10,392 nucleotides of DNA from Sulfurospirillum sp. UBA6810 (lineage in GTDB: Bacteria > Campylobacterota > Campylobacteria > Campylobacterales > Sulfurospirillaceae): NCBI GenBank assembly GCA_002469305.1, contig DKEY01000004.1:7180-17571 (forward strand), written 5' to 3'. A program made the position numbers and the translations under genes. The notes beneath the pieces were generated by a model, which saw only the letters and a list, made by a program, of their open reading frames with translations, was not told the origin of the DNA and ran no database searches. Of the stretch, positions 1 to 7,462 are shown one piece after another (position 1 is the first letter of the stretch; each line of letters begins with the position of its first letter).

Positions 1-236
1 GTTGCAAGCATCCCCATATAATCACCACTTGTACGTTTGATGATACCATCTTTTGCAGCACTAACGCCTCTGATGATGTTACCACCACCGATAACGATGC
101 CTACTTCTATCCCATTGTTTACGAGAGATTTTATTTCATCTGCTATAAACTTGAGTATTGATGTATCTATCCCAAACCCATTTTTTCCAGCAAGTGCTTC
201 CCCTGAAAATTTTACTAATACTCTCTTGTTTTTCAT
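1..236 (-). CDS. pyrH: UMP kinase, N-terminal part (cut by window edge)
   Basis: PyrH phosphorylates UMP to UDP with ATP in the cytoplasm, an essential step of pyrimidine nucleotide synthesis. About 78 codons are visible, and the reading frame runs off base 1. The family's N-terminal signature is clear: the phosphate-binding VLVKFSGEAL near residues 6-15, the second glycine loop VIGGGNIIRG around residues 48-57, and RTSGDYMGMLA around 68-78, which matches the usual DYMGMLAT segment. The ATG at 234-236 is preceded by AAGAGGT at a suitable distance, which supports this start. The gene lies 69 bases downstream of the EnvC-like gene on the same strand, so it may be read through from the rluD-fts block or have its own promoter. 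The family is about 235-240 residues, so roughly two thirds is outside the window. The assignment is secure. Confidence 0.95.
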   Translation of the reverse strand, partial: MKNKRVLVKFSGEALAGKNGFGIDTSILKFIADEIKSLVNNGIEVGIVIGGGNIIRGVSAAKDGIIKRTSGDYMGMLA

Positions 237-305
237 ATCTTTACCTCTTTAATATATACACAGCCATAAAAATTTGCGTATTTTACTATAAAGTACCTAA
301 AAAGC
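237..305 (-). promoter_or_regulatory. Spacer upstream of pyrH with candidate -10 element
   Basis: This 69-base AT-rich gap separates the EnvC-like stop codon from pyrH and is the longest spacer in the window. Read on the minus strand it contains TATAGTAAAAT-like sequence around 280-290 and TATATATT around 250-258, either of which could serve as a -10 box in a phylum where -35 boxes are poorly conserved. I see no GC-rich hairpin with a T-run that would terminate the upstream operon, so read-through into pyrH is possible. A pyrH promoter is inferred, not shown. Confidence 0.3.
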
Positions 306-1526
306 TTATTTAACAATTTCTATTAATTCAAGAGGATCGATGTGATAGCTTTTTTGCGTCACTTCAAAAGTAAGATCTCTATCAACTCTTCCAAGGATAT
401 AACCCTTTTTTATCTTTTTTCCAACACTTATAGTTGGTGCTATTTTTGAAAGGTGCGCATAAATAGTATGTATGCCATAACTGTTTTCAACTATGACCAC
501 TTTATCAAGCATCGCAGTATCTTTTGCGTAGATTATTTTTCCATCTAAAACATTTTTTACTTTTGCATTCTCTTCATTTGCACTCAGTATGACTGATTCA
601 TTAAAAATCTTTATCTTATAAACAGGATCAATATAATCACCGAAACTTCTTTTTACACTAAAATTATCAAGTGGTGCTATCGTTTTACGACCTCTGTATT
701 TTTGTACTTTACTATCTTGATACGAAGATCCTATCTGCCTTACAGTCACTTTTCCAGTAAGTGCCTCTTCTTGTCTTAGTTTTGCTTCTTCTGCTTCTTT
801 TTGCTTTTGCTTTTCTTCTTTCTCTTTCACAATTTTAAGCTGTTCAAGAGTCGCTCTTAAGCTTCTCCTCTCTTTTTCAATCTTATCAAGCTGCTCTTTA
901 TAATCTCTCTTTTTTCTATCCAAATTAGTGATAATACTCTCTTGTTTCTTTTTTAAATTAAATTTTGTAGTCTTTTCATTTTTTAACTCTTCGATAGAAG
1001 TTCTTAACTCTAAAATCTGCGTTGCTTGTACTTCTATTCTTGTGTTGATGTGCTTATACTCTCTTGAGAGTTTTGAAAACTCTTTTCGCATAATCACATC
1101 CATCTTATCCAAAACTTCCTCTACCAAGATACTATCTGCACTATCCAAATAATCTTTATCAGTAATAAGATAAAAAGAAAAATCTTGTGCAATAATCTTG
1201 ATAATCTTCTCTTCTAGCTTTTTTTTAATTTCTACCAAGTTTTTGTTTTGATTCGATAAATCTACCAAATTTTCTTCTTTGTCTTTGATGAGATTTTTAT
1301 TTTGTTCGATACTAATTGTAAGTCTATCTATCTCTTTTGTTATATTGCTAAGTTCTTCTTGTTCATCTAAAATCTCTTTGGCAACATCTTTGAGTTTTTT
1401 ACTGATACTTCTCTCTAGCTGACTTTTTTCTCTCAAATCACTCTTTTTAGCGTTGATTTTATCATCAACCGTGGTTGCGCAAAAAGAAAAAGAGAAGATA
1501 AAAAAAAGTAAAAGTACTAATTTCAT
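306..1526 (-). CDS. EnvC-like coiled-coil protein with degenerate LytM (M23) domain
   Basis: This 406-residue exported protein is probably the periplasmic partner of FtsEX that activates cell-wall amidases at the septum. Residues 1-17 form a hydrophobic signal peptide. Residues about 20-255 are heptad-rich and highly charged, predicting a long coiled coil that ends in a Lys/Glu-rich stretch at 233-255. Residues about 281-400 have the LytM fold pattern, including TIYAHLSKI (354-362) and the VGKKIKKGYILGRV turn (368-381). Metal ligands are mostly lost: the HxGxD site reads as N309-x-S-x-I313, and the terminal HxH site is D384-L-T386, leaving only H358. EnvC in E. coli is likewise inactive and works as an amidase activator. 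The gene overlaps ftsX by four bases (ATGA), implying translational coupling. The M23-family relationship is sure; the activator role is inferred from context and site loss. H. pylori HP0750 is probably the counterpart. Confidence 0.85.
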   Translation of the reverse strand: MKLVLLLFFIFSFSFCATTVDDKINAKKSDLREKSQLERSISKKLKDVAKEILDEQEELSNITKEIDRLTISIEQNKNLIKDKEENLVDLSNQNKNLVEIKKKLEEKIIKIIAQDFSFYLITDKDYLDSADSILVEEVLDKMDVIMRKEFSKLSREYKHINTRIEVQATQILELRTSIEELKNEKTTKFNLKKKQESIITNLDRKKRDYKEQLDKIEKERRSLRATLEQLKIVKEKEEKQKQKEAEEAKLRQEEALTGKVTVRQIGSSYQDSKVQKYRGRKTIAPLDNFSVKRSFGDYIDPVYKIKIFNESVILSANEENAKVKNVLDGKIIYAKDTAMLDKVVIVENSYGIHTIYAHLSKIAPTISVGKKIKKGYILGRVDRDLTFEVTQKSYHIDPLELIEIVK

Positions 1527-2332
1527 CTATTGTTCATCTTTGAGATAACAAGAGTTACTATAACAATAGAAAAGCTTATGGATAGAACTAAAAGTAATCC
1601 CAAGTCTTTCAGCAAGTCAAAGTTATACAAAACAACATCTAAGCTATCAAAAAAAGCTCTGATATCTTCTTTTTTTGGTAGATACCAAAACAAGCCACTA
1701 ACCATCAATGTACTGATGATAGAATCAACAATGGCAAGCTTATATAAGAAAACACTTTTCATCCAAAAGGGTGCACCAAAAAGTGTCATGATAGCCATCC
1801 TCTCTTGATGTTCTAAAAGCCATATTCTCATCTGTTTAAATATCAATAAAACAGAGATAATCAAAATAAGTGCTGAAAATACATAAGAGAGCTTTTGTAC
1901 AAAAACAAACATTTTATACATCTTTGTATGCGTTTTTGCAAAAGTTTCTATCTTTGTGATTGAGTTTATTTTTTTGAACTCTTTTTGTATCTGCTCTAAC
2001 TCTTTTTCATCAGGTAATTTTTTTAGTTTTACCGAGTAAAACTTGGGAAGGGCTACTTGCAAAAGTGCCAGATTTGTCGAAGAGATGTCTCTTTTTAACC
2101 TATCTAAAATACTTTTTGAACTAATTTCCGTCAGTGAGTTAATGTTGGATATTTTGCTTTTAAGTACATTCTCATCTAGTGGTTTTTGGGAAACTATAAC
2201 GATAGAGTAATCTTCGGTAAGTTTTCTCTCATAATTGTCAACTACAAAATTGACAGATATAGTAAATTGTATGGAAAACAAAAGTATAAAAAGAGGGAAG
2301 ATAACAGAGATATGATTTTTAAGAGACTTCAT
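1523..2332 (-). CDS. ftsX: Cell division protein FtsX (permease-like subunit)
   Basis: FtsX is the membrane subunit of the FtsEX complex, which couples cytoplasmic ATP hydrolysis to periplasmic control of peptidoglycan hydrolases. The 269-residue product has the family topology: one N-terminal membrane helix (about residues 9-30), a periplasmic domain (about 31-147), then three helices near 148-166, 193-216 and 241-263. The conserved juxtamembrane segment ERMAIMTLFGAPFWM sits around 177-191, where the family usually has a leucine-rich LxGA motif. I chose the ATG at 2330-2332 because GTGGGG lies six bases upstream as a ribosome binding site. An in-frame GTG at 2342-2344 would add four residues (273 in all) but has a weaker upstream site. 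The start overlaps the ftsE end by 14 bases, and the stop overlaps the EnvC-like start. The primary sequence is divergent, so the call rests on topology plus context. Confidence 0.88.
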   Translation of the reverse strand: MKSLKNHISVIFPLFILLFSIQFTISVNFVVDNYERKLTEDYSIVIVSQKPLDENVLKSKISNINSLTEISSKSILDRLKRDISSTNLALLQVALPKFYSVKLKKLPDEKELEQIQKEFKKINSITKIETFAKTHTKMYKMFVFVQKLSYVFSALILIISVLLIFKQMRIWLLEHQERMAIMTLFGAPFWMKSVFLYKLAIVDSIISTLMVSGLFWYLPKKEDIRAFFDSLDVVLYNFDLLKDLGLLLVLSISFSIVIVTLVISKMNNR

Positions 2333-2990
2333 ATAAAACCCCACTTTCTAAAAAGAAATGCTTATAATCAATCCCCAAAGTTGGTGGTATATGATGTGTT
2401 ACAACGACAACTGTTGTACCAAGATGTTCTCTTGCATTTTTTAGCAAATCCCAGATAAGCTCACTTGAGTACTCATCAAGATTTCCTGTTGGCTCATCTG
2501 CTAGTATTATAACTGGATTGTGTGCCAAAGCTCTTGCCATAGCAACACGCTGTTGTTCCCCACCACTCAGTTCCATAGGATACTTATCTGCTTTATGAAG
2601 TAGTTTTACGTGCTTTAATAATTTTTGTGCTTGTTTTAAACATACACCTTGAGAAAAGCCTCCTATCATCAACGGAAGCATCACATTTTTCTCTATCGTC
2701 CACTCATTTATAAGCCTATAATCTTGAAAAACAATCCCTAGATAACGTCTGAGTAAATTCAAGTTTGAATTTGAAATATTTTTAATGTTTACGCCACAAA
2801 CATCCAAAGAACCTCTTGATGGAGAAAGTTCTCCATAAAGGGACTTGAGTATGGTTGACTTTCCACTACCACTTTTACCTGTTATAAAAACAAATTCATG
2901 TGGTTTGATGGCCATATCAACCTCTGTAATCACAGGTTCATCACGGCCATAACTTATTGTCATCTTTTGGGCATTAATCACATATTCCAT
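2319..2990 (-). CDS. ftsE: Cell division ATP-binding protein FtsE
   Basis: FtsE is the cytoplasmic ABC ATPase that drives FtsX during septation. All ABC motifs are present in the 223 residues: Walker A GKSGSGKST (38-46), Q-loop Q89 in VFQDYRLI, signature LSGGEQQR (141-148), Walker B IILADEPTGNLD (161-172) with catalytic E166, and the H-loop at VTHH (197-200). Length and the phrase DEPTGNLD are typical of FtsE and the related MacB/LolD group; the following ftsX-type gene decides in favour of FtsE. The ATG at 2988-2990 has AAGAGA about seven bases upstream, within the end of trmB, and the gene overlaps trmB by 17 bases. No key residue is missing. Confidence 0.95.
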   Translation of the reverse strand: MEYVINAQKMTISYGRDEPVITEVDMAIKPHEFVFITGKSGSGKSTILKSLYGELSPSRGSLDVCGVNIKNISNSNLNLLRRYLGIVFQDYRLINEWTIEKNVMLPLMIGGFSQGVCLKQAQKLLKHVKLLHKADKYPMELSGGEQQRVAMARALAHNPVIILADEPTGNLDEYSSELIWDLLKNAREHLGTTVVVVTHHIPPTLGIDYKHFFLESGVLYEVS

Positions 2991-4149
2991 AAAGTGTCTC
3001 TTCTATTAGTTTGTGGGCATTTAGATTGTCTTTAGTTGCTAGTACATTATCTGGCAAGTACGAGATACTCTCTTTTGTGATATGGATATAGTTGTGTTCA
3101 TTTTTTTGAGCACCACCAAAGGATACTCTCACAAATCCACTTGTATCGTCTATCTCATAAATCTCTTCTATATGTGCAAAAAAATCATCACCTCTTAAAA
3201 TTTTCTCTTCAAATCTCTTTTTTAATTCAGAGAAATCTATATTTTTACTAAATTTCAATCTACCTATCTTGGCTACATTTTCTGAGTTTTCATGAGCTAC
3301 CATCGTGATATCATAGATATCTTTCTCTTGTCTTTTCCATCTATCTTCGTACTTGCTGCTTATCTCTAAGTCTTTGTTTTTATTTACATGTAACTCTACT
3401 TTTGGCTGTTTAACAAACTCAGAAAATGAGTATTCAAAGTAGTTATCGCTATCTGTGCGAAGCTCTAACGTTCCTCCTACTTTTAAAACTCTTTTAGCTT
3501 CATTGATAAATCTTTCGCTTATAACACGACGGTGTGGTTTTTTGTCCCAAGGAACAGGAAAGTGAACAAAGATAGACCTGACAGAGTTGGAGTCTAAAAA
3601 CTCTAAAAACACTCTCGCATCATAATCAACGGCTAAGATATTAGTTATATTTTGCAATTCACACTGTTTTAAAACTTGTTCGATTGAGGGTTTATGTATC
3701 TCTAAGCCTATAACAAGCTTATCTGGGTGCTTTTTTGCTTGGTGCAATAAGTGTCTTCCACTTCCAAAGCCTACTTCTATAAGTATCTCTTTATCTGTTT
3801 GAAACTCATCTGCAAAATAATCCATCTTTTTAAGATAGGGCGAAATTTCAAGAGATTTTATCTTTTTTGATTCTATGTTAGAGAGTGTAGCTTCTGCATT
3901 ACTCGCATCTCTAAAATCCATCAAAGCCCTTTGCAAGACAGCAACTTGGGAGGGTCTTGTTATTTTATCTCCTTTGATGAGATAACCATTTTTGTTTTTA
4001 TTTACTTTGAGTAAAAAATCTTCGCCACTACACTTTGACATCACAAGAACTTCGCCTCTTGATGATGTTGCTACAAATTGAAACTGGGTTTCTCCAAACT
4101 TTGTAGGTAAAGTTGGTTGATTATATGTTTTTGTATGAAAATTTGGCAT
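2974..4149 (-). CDS. trmB: tRNA (guanine(46)-N7)-methyltransferase, extended form
   Basis: TrmB transfers a methyl group from S-adenosylmethionine to N7 of G46 in the variable loop of tRNA. The class I methyltransferase core lies at about residues 115-290: SAM motif I EVGFGSGRHLL (125-135), acidic E150 at the end of the next strand (GLEIHKPS), the family hallmark FPVPWDKKPHRR (197-208, usually FPDPWPKKRHxKRR) and RTDSDNY (231-237). At 391 residues the protein is far longer than the roughly 240-residue E. coli enzyme, with about 115 extra residues before the core and about 100 after it. Long TrmB forms are known in Campylobacterota, so this is probably normal for the lineage. The start is supported by AGGAGC about ten bases upstream, lying in the last codons of the lipoprotein gene seven bases away. 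Confidence 0.93.
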   Translation of the reverse strand: MPNFHTKTYNQPTLPTKFGETQFQFVATSSRGEVLVMSKCSGEDFLLKVNKNKNGYLIKGDKITRPSQVAVLQRALMDFRDASNAEATLSNIESKKIKSLEISPYLKKMDYFADEFQTDKEILIEVGFGSGRHLLHQAKKHPDKLVIGLEIHKPSIEQVLKQCELQNITNILAVDYDARVFLEFLDSNSVRSIFVHFPVPWDKKPHRRVISERFINEAKRVLKVGGTLELRTDSDNYFEYSFSEFVKQPKVELHVNKNKDLEISSKYEDRWKRQEKDIYDITMVAHENSENVAKIGRLKFSKNIDFSELKKRFEEKILRGDDFFAHIEEIYEIDDTSGFVRVSFGGAQKNEHNYIHITKESISYLPDNVLATKDNLNAHKLIEETLYGICD

Positions 4150-4156
4150 AAACTAC

Positions 4157-5395
4157 TTACTGCTCCTTAGGTATACTGATGATTACATTTTCAGAAGGTG
4201 CCGAAGCCAATCCATACTTGTCGATTGCTACGACATTATACTTGTACTCTATGCCCTTGACTACATCTCTGTCACTAAAACTCTTTTCACTTATCCCTGT
4301 TATCACTTGTTTTTGTGATTTAAACTCTTTGATAAGATTAAACTTTACAGCTCTATCATCTTGTGTTTCCCAAGTGATATTGATACTTCTATCATCTTGA
4401 CTTGATGATGTGATTGCTACATGTAAAGGCATACCAAGAGTTGAACCTACTATGGCATTTTCTTGTCTATATGACTCTAAACCATCTTTATCAACGGCTG
4501 TAACCTTATAGTAGTAAACTTTTCCATTTTCGTTTACCAAGTCTTCAAAGTTTGGCTCTTTTGTTTTTGCACGATATGTGTAAAACAAAAGAGGATTTAA
4601 CGCTCTATACACTTTATAGTATGCAAAATCTTTTTCATTTGAAGCTGCCCAATTCAACTGTATCTTTTTTGGTAAGTCTGTTGTTGCACTTAAGTTTTCT
4701 ATCGGGTTTGGAAGTGGTTTTGTACCAGCTTCTACTATCTCACTTGGATTTGAGATAAGCCCATCATATGTTTTTACTTTTACTCTATATTTATATACAT
4801 GATTATCTGCAAGTCCTGCATCTATATACTCAGCATTTAAACGTCCATCTATCCTAGCTCTCTCTTCCCATTTGGTTGAGCTAAATTCACTTCTTTCGAT
4901 GATATAAGACTGAACTCTTTCAAGTGGATGTGGTCTCCAGATAACTTTTACTCTGTGTGGCAATCCTGCAATAGCTTTTATAAAAGAGACTGATTCGATA
5001 AGAGGTTTTGTTGTTGCACTCACTACCGCACTAGGAACTGACTCTCTTTCTTCTTTTGAATAAGTTGAAAATCTATAATGATACAGTACTCCTGGTGTAA
5101 GCTTTGTATCAACATAGTGTGATGTGTACTTATCCTTTATCGTCACAATTCGTTCTAATTTACCATTGTCATTTTGTGGATTTGAACGGTAGATATAGTA
5201 CCCCTCAACTCTCTCATCATAACTTGGTATCCACTCAAATCCAACCTCAGTAATTTCTGAGAGATATTTTATATCATTTACTGTTGGGAGTGTTTCATCT
5301 ATAACAGGTTTTTTAGGTGGCAGTGGTGCTTGTTGGCAACCACTAACAAAAAGAATTAAAATGCTCAGTGATATAGTTGCTATCAATCTTTTCAT
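4157..5395 (-). CDS. Lipoprotein with four fibronectin type III-like repeats
   Basis: The product is predicted to be an envelope lipoprotein of unknown job. The N-terminus has two positive charges, a hydrophobic core and the lipobox VSGC with the lipid-accepting cysteine at position 20, followed by a Pro-rich linker. The rest divides into four repeats of about 90-97 residues (roughly 37-131, 132-228, 229-322, 323-410). Each has the fibronectin III pattern: an early Trp strand (W55, W153, W249, W342), a mid Tyr-containing strand (GYYIYR, SYIIER, YYKVYR), and a late YxYxVxAxDxxGxxS strand such as VYYYKVTAVDKDGLES. Such domains usually mediate protein binding. The gene start overlaps the end of rluD by 53 bases, with GAGGA about ten bases upstream of the ATG. 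It sits between RNA-modification genes and ftsEX; H. pylori HP0746 occupies a similar place from memory. A septal or wall role is only a guess. Confidence 0.85.
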   Translation of the reverse strand: MKRLIATISLSILILFVSGCQQAPLPPKKPVIDETLPTVNDIKYLSEITEVGFEWIPSYDERVEGYYIYRSNPQNDNGKLERIVTIKDKYTSHYVDTKLTPGVLYHYRFSTYSKEERESVPSAVVSATTKPLIESVSFIKAIAGLPHRVKVIWRPHPLERVQSYIIERSEFSSTKWEERARIDGRLNAEYIDAGLADNHVYKYRVKVKTYDGLISNPSEIVEAGTKPLPNPIENLSATTDLPKKIQLNWAASNEKDFAYYKVYRALNPLLFYTYRAKTKEPNFEDLVNENGKVYYYKVTAVDKDGLESYRQENAIVGSTLGMPLHVAITSSSQDDRSINITWETQDDRAVKFNLIKEFKSQKQVITGISEKSFSDRDVVKGIEYKYNVVAIDKYGLASAPSENVIISIPKEQ

Positions 5396-6302
5396 TTATA
5401 CAATCCTCGTTAAAGTGTTTTTTTAATATATTTTCAAAATCTTCAAATAAAGGGGCAATGACTTGCATATGTTTGCCAGTTGTTGGATGCTTGAGATATA
5501 AAATATAAGCATGCAACATGACTCTAGATATTTTACTATTTTGGCTCTTAAACCCGTATAAACTATCGCCTAGTATATGTCGAGAAAGGACGCCAAGATG
5601 CACTCTTATCTGATGAGTACGCCCTGTAAAAAGTTTTGCACTTATAAGCTCTGTGTTTTCATCGTGAGATAAACACAGCTTTGCAAAAGCACTTTTTGAC
5701 TCCCTCGCTCCCTCAACAACTGCCATTTTGAGTCTATTTCTATGGCTTCTTCCTATGGGCTGGTCGATGATGCAATCTTCTTTTAAAGGGACATCTACAA
5801 GTGCGAGATAGTATCTTCCCATGCTTTTGTCTTCAAGTTGTGCACTTAATTTTACATGTGCTTCATTGTTTTTGGCAATAACCAAAGCCCCACTTGTCTC
5901 TTTATCTATCCTATGTACGATGCCATGTCTCTCTTCACCACTTATAGTTGAGAGTGAAATACCTCGTTTAATGAGCCAATCCACAAGTGTAACTTCTTTG
6001 ACACTTGGGGCTGGATGTACCGTCAAAAAAGGAGGTTTATTTACTATCAAGATATCGTCATCTTCATATAAAACTTCTATATCAAAATCAACTTCATAAC
6101 TCTCTTTTTGTTTATCTGCTTCTATAAACTTATACTCTATAACTTCATTGCCTAAAAGCTTATGACTACTTTTTTGGATAGTTTTACCATCTACTTTTAC
6201 ACCTATATTTTTTATAAGTTTCTCGATTTGGTTTCTTGGTTGGCTTAACTCCGCAGCTAAAATTGCATCAAGACGTCCAGCCATAGTGTTTTCAAATATC
6301 AT
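5343..6302 (-). CDS. rluD: 23S rRNA pseudouridine synthase, RluA/RluD family
   Basis: Enzymes of this family convert specific uridines of 23S rRNA (RluD: helix 69) to pseudouridine. The 319-residue product has an N-terminal S4 RNA-binding domain (about 7-52, GRLDAILAAEL to KLLGNEV), then the catalytic domain with VNKPPFLTVHP (87-97), the active-site motif HGIVHRIDKETSGALVIAK (126-144, catalytic D133) and the late LFTGRTHQIRVHL (224-236). I start at the ATG 6300-6302, which is preceded by AAGGAAAA. A longer reading to 6389 would add 29 residues with no S4 homology and run into the divergent rodA start. The last residues (about 303-319) are encoded inside the signal-peptide region of the next gene and look unlike the family, a probable drifted tail. 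RluA, RluC and RluD are hard to separate by eye; RluD is the best guess by context and length. Confidence 0.9.
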   Translation of the reverse strand: MIFENTMAGRLDAILAAELSQPRNQIEKLIKNIGVKVDGKTIQKSSHKLLGNEVIEYKFIEADKQKESYEVDFDIEVLYEDDDILIVNKPPFLTVHPAPSVKEVTLVDWLIKRGISLSTISGEERHGIVHRIDKETSGALVIAKNNEAHVKLSAQLEDKSMGRYYLALVDVPLKEDCIIDQPIGRSHRNRLKMAVVEGARESKSAFAKLCLSHDENTELISAKLFTGRTHQIRVHLGVLSRHILGDSLYGFKSQNSKISRVMLHAYILYLKHPTTGKHMQVIAPLFEDFENILKKHFNEDCINEKIDSNYITEHFNSFC

Positions 6303-6358
6303 TTTCTTTATTTTCCTTAAATTTGTTATACTTCTAAAAAAACTTTTGAAGGTTATCA
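6303..6358. promoter_or_regulatory. Divergent promoter spacer between rluD and rodA
   Basis: This 56-base, very AT-rich spacer lies between two gene starts facing away from each other, so it should hold promoters for both. On the plus strand TGTTATACT at 6324-6332 is a good extended -10 box (TG-N-TATACT), placing a start about 20 bases before rodA. On the minus strand TATAAC at 6325-6330 is a reasonable -10 box about 23 bases before rluD. The two candidates overlap almost completely, so RNA polymerase could not occupy both at once. I see no clear -35 boxes, as is usual in this phylum. Confidence 0.5.
6348..6352 (+). promoter_or_regulatory. Ribosome binding site that fixes the TTG start of rodA
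   Basis: GAAGG stands six bases before the TTG at 6359-6361. There is no ATG or GTG nearby in frame; the next in-frame Met is more than 100 codons on, inside the membrane core, so this site and the TTG decide the start. Confidence 0.6.
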
Positions 6359-7462
6359 TTGCTACAAGTTGATAGAAGAATACTAACACATTTTGATTTT
6401 TTATTGCCTATTCTTGTCATTCCTATAATCGCTTTGTCATTTTACCTAATCTCAGAAGCAAATACTACTCTTGCAAATAAACAAATCGTATATTTTAGTG
6501 TTGGAATCTTCGCTTTTTTATTCTTTTTTTTAATTCCCATCAGAAAAATTGAGTGGTTTATCCCATTTTTTTTCTGGCTTACAATCGGTCTTTTAGTCAG
6601 TGTTGAGTTTTTTGGTATCTCTAAACTTGGAGCGAAAAGATGGCTTGAAATCCCCTTTGTACACTTTACTATCCAACCCTCTGAAATCATAAAACCAGCG
6701 TTTATCTTGATGCTCGCATATCTCATAAAACACAATCCACCAGATACTGAGGGTTACGGTTGGAAAGAGTTTTTCAAGCTTAGTTTTTACATCCTTTTAC
6801 CTTTTTTTCTTATAGCAAAAGAGCCTGATCTTGGGACTGCGATGGTTTTACTTATCGTTGGATATGTAACTTTATTTATCGTTGGTGTCAACAAAAAGAT
6901 ATGGATTACTCTTATCATCGCACTGAGTGTAAGTGGACCTTTTTTATACAACTCTTTGCATGATTACCAAAAAAAGAGAATTATCGACTTTGTTTCTGAA
7001 AAGCCAAGTTATCATGTCCAACAATCCATCATAGCCATAGGCAGCGGGGGAATCAATGGCAAAGAGAGAGTAGAAGCCACACAAACACACTTTAAATTTT
7101 TACCAATTGCCACGAGTGATTTTATCTTTGCCTATTATGTTGAGCGTTTTGGTTTTTGGGGAGCTTTAGGTCTTATCGGGATGTATGCCCTTTTGATTGT
7201 CCATCTTATAACGTTAAATTTTAAATTTCATAAAGACTACTTTGGGCAGGTTATGACCACAGGAATCGCTCTTTTAGTCTTTGTATATATGGGCGTCAAT
7301 ATCTCTATGACTATCGGATTTGCACCTGTTGTAGGTGTTCCTTTGCCCTTTTTTAGTTATGGAGGCAGTAGTTTCATAACCTTTATGATTTTATTTGGGA
7401 TATTGGAAAACTTAATTACTTTTAGGTTTGATAAAACATATAAATTCGTTCAGTACAGTTAA
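6359..7462 (+). CDS. rodA: Rod shape-determining protein RodA (SEDS glycosyltransferase)
   Basis: RodA is the SEDS-family peptidoglycan polymerase that uses lipid II to make glycan strands for side-wall growth, working with a class B penicillin-binding protein and MreB. The 367-residue length matches E. coli RodA (370), and hydrophobic segments throughout fit about ten membrane helices. Family motifs are present: GAKRW (91-95), QPSE (106-109), KEPDLGTA (154-161), the loop DYQKKRI (202-208), SDFIFAYYVERFG (253-265), whose D254 matches the essential SEDS aspartate, and GVPLPFFSYGGSS (326-338). RodA is preferred over FtsW because of the KEPDLGTA form, the short termini and the regional context. 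Translation starts at TTG with a good ribosome binding site. The stop overlaps the opposing ThiF-like gene's stop by four bases. No mre or pbp gene is beside it. Confidence 0.93.
   Translation: MLQVDRRILTHFDFLLPILVIPIIALSFYLISEANTTLANKQIVYFSVGIFAFLFFFLIPIRKIEWFIPFFFWLTIGLLVSVEFFGISKLGAKRWLEIPFVHFTIQPSEIIKPAFILMLAYLIKHNPPDTEGYGWKEFFKLSFYILLPFFLIAKEPDLGTAMVLLIVGYVTLFIVGVNKKIWITLIIALSVSGPFLYNSLHDYQKKRIIDFVSEKPSYHVQQSIIAIGSGGINGKERVEATQTHFKFLPIATSDFIFAYYVERFGFWGALGLIGMYALLIVHLITLNFKFHKDYFGQVMTTGIALLVFVYMGVNISMTIGFAPVVGVPLPFFSYGGSSFITFMILFGILENLITFRFDKTYKFVQYS

Noticed and set aside
37..252. Open frame on the plus strand opposite pyrH
   Set aside because: It is the antisense shadow of a well-recognised pyrH; it has no ribosome binding site and no family pattern.
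237..305. Small RNA or attenuator upstream of pyrH
   Set aside because: No stable stem-loop or leader peptide with a ribosome binding site is visible in the 69 bases.
2333..2344. GTG start for ftsX four codons upstream of the chosen ATG
   Set aside because: The GTG itself is part of GTGGGG, which is well placed as a ribosome binding site for the ATG at 2332. It remains possible.
6303..6389. Upstream extension of rluD by 29 residues to a Met at 6389
   Set aside because: It would overlap the start of rodA, has no S4-domain similarity, and the ATG at 6302 has its own AAGGA-type site and a promoter-like box just upstream.
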